Below, one piece after another: positions 5,386 through 7,506 of a DNA stretch of 7,506 nucleotides; positions within the stretch are counted from its first letter, which is position 1, and each line of letters begins with the position of its first letter. A program made the position numbers and the translations under genes. The DNA is taken from NCBI GenBank assembly GCA_019413955.1, contig DXMX01000028.1:11243-18748 (forward strand), given 5' to 3'. The notes under the pieces are model-generated. The model did not search any database, was not told where the DNA came from, and saw only the letters and a program-made list of their open reading frames with translations. The DNA comes from Collinsella sp. (GTDB lineage Bacteria > Actinomycetota > Coriobacteriia > Coriobacteriales > Coriobacteriaceae).

Positions 5386-6720
5386 CTACTCAGCAGCCTC
5401 CTCAAGCTCGGAGACATCAAACTCAAAGTCGTTACCCGGCAGGATGGCGTTGAGCACAATGCCCACCAGTGAGCCCACGGCAATGCCGGACAGCGAAATC
5501 GTCACGCCGCCGAGCTCCAACACGATGGCGCCGGCGGTGCTGTACGCGATGCCGAGCGAAAGCACGAGCACCAGCGCGGCAACCAGCACGTTGCGGTTGT
5601 TCTGGAAATCGACCTGGTTCTCGATGAGGTTGCGGACGCCCACAGCGCTGATCATGCCGTAGAGCACGAGCGACACACCGCCGATCACACACGCCGGCAT
5701 GGCCGCAATGACAGCCGCGAACTTGGGGCAGAACGAAAGCACGATGGCGCAACACGCGGCAATTCGAATTACGCGCGGGTCGAACACGCGCGTCAGGGCG
5801 AGCACGCCGGTGTTCTCACCATACGTAGTGTTGGCCGGAGCGCCAAAGAGCGAAGCCAGAATCGTGGCAAGGCCGTCGCCGAGCAGCGTGCGATGCAGAC
5901 CGGGATCGGCAATGTAGTTGCACTCGCAAGTCGAACCGATAGCAGAGATATCGCCGATATGCTCGATCATGGTCGCGAAGGCCAGCGGCATGATGGTGAT
6001 GATGGCCGTCGTGGCAAGACCGCTATCGAACTGCGGCCCAAAGAGTGCAAACACGGTGTTGTCCCACACGATGGGCAGACCGACCCACGGAGCGGCGGCA
6101 ACGCCCGAGAAATCAACCTCGCCGAGCGCAGCCGCAACGGCATAGCTCACCACAACGCCCAGCAAAATCGGCACGATCTTGACCATGCCACGGCCCCAGA
6201 TGTTGCAGATGACGATAACGGCAACGCCAATGACAGCCACAAGCCAGTTGGTCTGGCAGTTAGCAATAGCGGAACTTGCCAGGATCAAGCCGATGGAAAT
6301 GACGATGGGGCCAGTCACCACCGGCGGAAAGAAACGCATGACACGCTTGGCGCCAAACGCGCGGAAGAGCGCCGCCAGCACCGGATAGAGCAGACCGGCA
6401 CAAGCTACGCCCAGGCAGGCGTAGGGCAAAAGCTCGGTCTCGCCGTTGGGCGCGATTGCGGCATAACCGGCAATAAAGGCAAACGATGAGCCCAAAAATG
6501 CCGGCACCTTACCGCGCGACAGGAAGTGGAACAGCAGCGTGCCCAAGCCGGCAAACAAAAGCGTTGCCGATACCGAGAGGCCGGTGAGCACGGGCACCAG
6601 CACGGTGGCGCCAAACATGGCAAACAGGTGCTGTAGGCCGAGCAGAAACATGCGCGGGCGGCCGAGCGACGATGCGTCGTAGATGGCATCGCTGACGGCG
6701 GGCGTCGAGGACTGGGACAT
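5386..6720 (-). CDS. uraA: Uracil permease, NCS2 family (UraA/PyrP type)
   Basis: This is a 444-residue, highly hydrophobic protein with about 14 predicted membrane segments, a full-length uracil:proton symporter of the UraA/PyrP branch of NCS2. Signature stretches in order are 'GLQHLFAMFGATVLVPVLTGL' (28-48), 'PAFLGSSFAFI' (73-83), 'PPVVTGPIVISIGL' (132-145), 'MIEHIGD' (251-257), 'NTTYGENTGVLALTRV' (297-312) and 'NQVDFQNNRNVLV' (368-380). Glu253 and Glu302 match the two uracil-contacting glutamates known in E. coli UraA; the His that follows in E. coli (EHIGH) is Asp257 here. The tail is acidic (DVSELEEAAE). The start is set at 6720 because AAAGGA (6726-6731) is a good ribosome binding site for it; an ATG ten codons upstream lacks one. 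It lies downstream of the methyltransferase gene on the same strand with a 122-nt gap and may have its own promoter. Xanthine transport is a less likely alternative. Confidence 0.92.
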   Translation of the reverse strand: MSQSSTPAVSDAIYDASSLGRPRMFLLGLQHLFAMFGATVLVPVLTGLSVSATLLFAGLGTLLFHFLSRGKVPAFLGSSFAFIAGYAAIAPNGETELLPYACLGVACAGLLYPVLAALFRAFGAKRVMRFFPPVVTGPIVISIGLILASSAIANCQTNWLVAVIGVAVIVICNIWGRGMVKIVPILLGVVVSYAVAAALGEVDFSGVAAAPWVGLPIVWDNTVFALFGPQFDSGLATTAIITIMPLAFATMIEHIGDISAIGSTCECNYIADPGLHRTLLGDGLATILASLFGAPANTTYGENTGVLALTRVFDPRVIRIAACCAIVLSFCPKFAAVIAAMPACVIGGVSLVLYGMISAVGVRNLIENQVDFQNNRNVLVAALVLVLSLGIAYSTAGAIVLELGGVTISLSGIAVGSLVGIVLNAILPGNDFEFDVSELEEAAE

Positions 6721-6725
6721 GGATG

Positions 6726-6731
6726 TCCTTT
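6726..6731 (-). promoter_or_regulatory. Ribosome binding site of the uracil permease
   Basis: On the - strand AAAGGA lies 5 nt before the ATG at 6720-6718, selecting that Met over the in-frame one at 6750. Confidence 0.7.
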
Positions 6732-6789
6732 CGAATGGAAGGGCGATCAAGCATATCGGATAACCTGCCCGAACGATACGATCCGAACC

Positions 6790-6795
6790 ATTGTA
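6790..6795 (-). promoter_or_regulatory. Candidate -10 element for the uracil permease
   Basis: On the - strand TACAAT (5 of 6 matches to TATAAT) occurs in the 122-nt gap between the methyltransferase stop and the permease start. No good -35 lies 17 nt upstream. A weak inverted repeat TCGGAT/ATCCGA (6756-6761 and 6781-6786) lies downstream of it in the presumed leader. No further gene is seen in the gap. Confidence 0.35.
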
Positions 6796-6842
6796 CGCGA
6801 TACACTATGCCTCGCACGCGCCGCCACCTGCAAACACTAGCG

Positions 6843-7505
6843 CTATTTCCAAACGCGCTCGGCAATGCGCTTGACCAGCGCGATCTTTGCCCATTGCTCA
6901 TCCTCGGTCAGCTTGTTGCCAATCTCGCAGCTGGCAAAGCCGCACTGAGGCGACAGATACAGGTTCTCGAGCGGCACGTACTTTGCGGCTTCACGGATGC
7001 GCTCGACGATAACATCCTCGTTCTCGAGCTCTGCCGCCTTGGTGGTCACCAGACCCAACACGACCTTCTTGCCGGGGGCAACGTACTTGAGCGGCTCAAA
7101 ACCACCGGCGCGCGGCGTATCGAACTCCAGATAGAATGCGTCAACGTCCTCATGCGCAAACAGGTACGGCGCGATGGGGTCGTAGCCGCCCTCAAAAGCG
7201 TAGGTGGAGTGGTAGTTGCCGCGGCATACATGCGTGTTGATAACCAAATCATCGGGCTTGTCCGCGATGGCGGCGTTGTTGAGCGCCACGCCCAGCTCGC
7301 TTACCTTTTGCAGGTCGACCGGGCTCATGCCGGTCTTGGACACAAAGTCAGTATCGCAGTAGATGCCCCAGGTGCAGTCATCAAACTGGATGTTGCGGCA
7401 GCCCGCGGCATACAGGTCGGCAATCACGGTGCGATATGCTGCGGCGATGGCATCGGCGAGTTCTTCGTCGGTCTTATAGACAGCACGCAAGCTCTCCTGC
7501 TGGCC
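6843..7505 (-). CDS. B12-independent methionine synthase-type methyltransferase (MetE C-terminal domain, YxjG/YxjH-like), C-terminal part
   Basis: The frame is open to the right edge, so this is the last 220 or so residues of a longer gene; the TTG at 7490 is an internal Leu codon, not a start. Family members transfer a methyl group to homocysteine or a related thiol using a zinc-bound thiolate in a TIM barrel. Visible features are 'CRNIQFDDCTWGIYC', 'INTHVCRGNYHS', 'DAFYLEFDTPRAGGFEPL', 'GKKVVLGLVTTKAAELE' and 'NLYLSPQCGFAS'. The zinc-ligand set of MetE proteins is complete: His (codon 7232-7230), Cys (7226-7224), Glu (7127-7125) and Cys (6944-6942). The long segment between the HxC motif and the Glu fits stand-alone YxjG-like proteins rather than classical two-domain MetE. 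The methyl donor (folate, S-methylmethionine or another) cannot be judged from this fragment. The uracil permease follows it on the same strand. Confidence 0.88.
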   Translation of the reverse strand, partial: GQQESLRAVYKTDEELADAIAAAYRTVIADLYAAGCRNIQFDDCTWGIYCDTDFVSKTGMSPVDLQKVSELGVALNNAAIADKPDDLVINTHVCRGNYHSTYAFEGGYDPIAPYLFAHEDVDAFYLEFDTPRAGGFEPLKYVAPGKKVVLGLVTTKAAELENEDVIVERIREAAKYVPLENLYLSPQCGFASCEIGNKLTEDEQWAKIALVKRIAERVWK

Positions 7506-7506
7506 A

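Noticed and set aside
5893..6489. 198-codon + strand frame inside the uracil permease region
   Set aside because: It is antisense to a full-length, well-conserved UraA-type gene. Its product is a His/Asp/Arg-rich low-complexity sequence without recognisable features.
7488..7490. TTG at 7490 as the start of the methyltransferase gene
   Set aside because: The frame stays open to the window edge and the visible part lacks the N-terminal half of the barrel, so the real start lies outside the window.

Overview
The window looks like a chromosomal segment from a high-GC, Gram-positive gut actinobacterium, most likely a Collinsella-type Coriobacteriia. The reasons are GC-rich codon use, long secreted solenoid proteins ending in a cell-wall sorting signal of the LAxTG type, and AzgA- and UraA-type nucleobase permeases typical of the group. 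The genus is inferred from the style of the genes; no marker gene is present.

Layout. Positions 2-412 (+) are the 3' end of an AzgA/PbuG-type purine permease, closed by a strong hairpin terminator. Two long paralogous genes follow on the same strand (620-2395 and 2667-4451). Each encodes a secreted protein of about 590 residues: signal peptide, a 'TWSWDG..NYNGG' module, a right-handed beta-helix with a strict 24-residue repeat, a Pro/Lys/Glu-rich wall-spanning linker, and a C-terminal LAATGD sorting signal with hydrophobic segment and basic tail. A hairpin terminator closes the second gene. Next comes a cytoplasmic alpha/beta-hydrolase (4659-5324, +). It converges on a UraA-type uracil permease (6720-5386, -) across one bidirectional terminator. 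At the right edge is the C-terminal part of a B12-independent methionine-synthase-type methyltransferase (7505-6843, -), upstream of the uracil permease on the same strand.

The main observation is that the two surface-protein genes arose by tandem duplication of a unit of about 2.05 kb whose left edge lies inside the permease gene. The last 14 codons and stop of the permease, its terminator and the upstream control region are all repeated at 2417-2666, between the two surface-protein genes. Divergence is substantial: 76 of 100 residues match in a hand-aligned stretch of the solenoid. Yet a 32-nt noncoding block and an 11-bp palindrome upstream of each gene are identical, so they are candidate shared regulatory elements.

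The surface proteins probably act at the cell wall as carbohydrate-binding or adhesive fibres, and each has its own promoter region and terminator. The other genes (purine and uracil uptake, a methyltransferase, a hydrolase) are ordinary metabolic neighbours with no visible functional link to them. No RNA genes, CRISPR arrays, insertion sequences or phage genes were seen.
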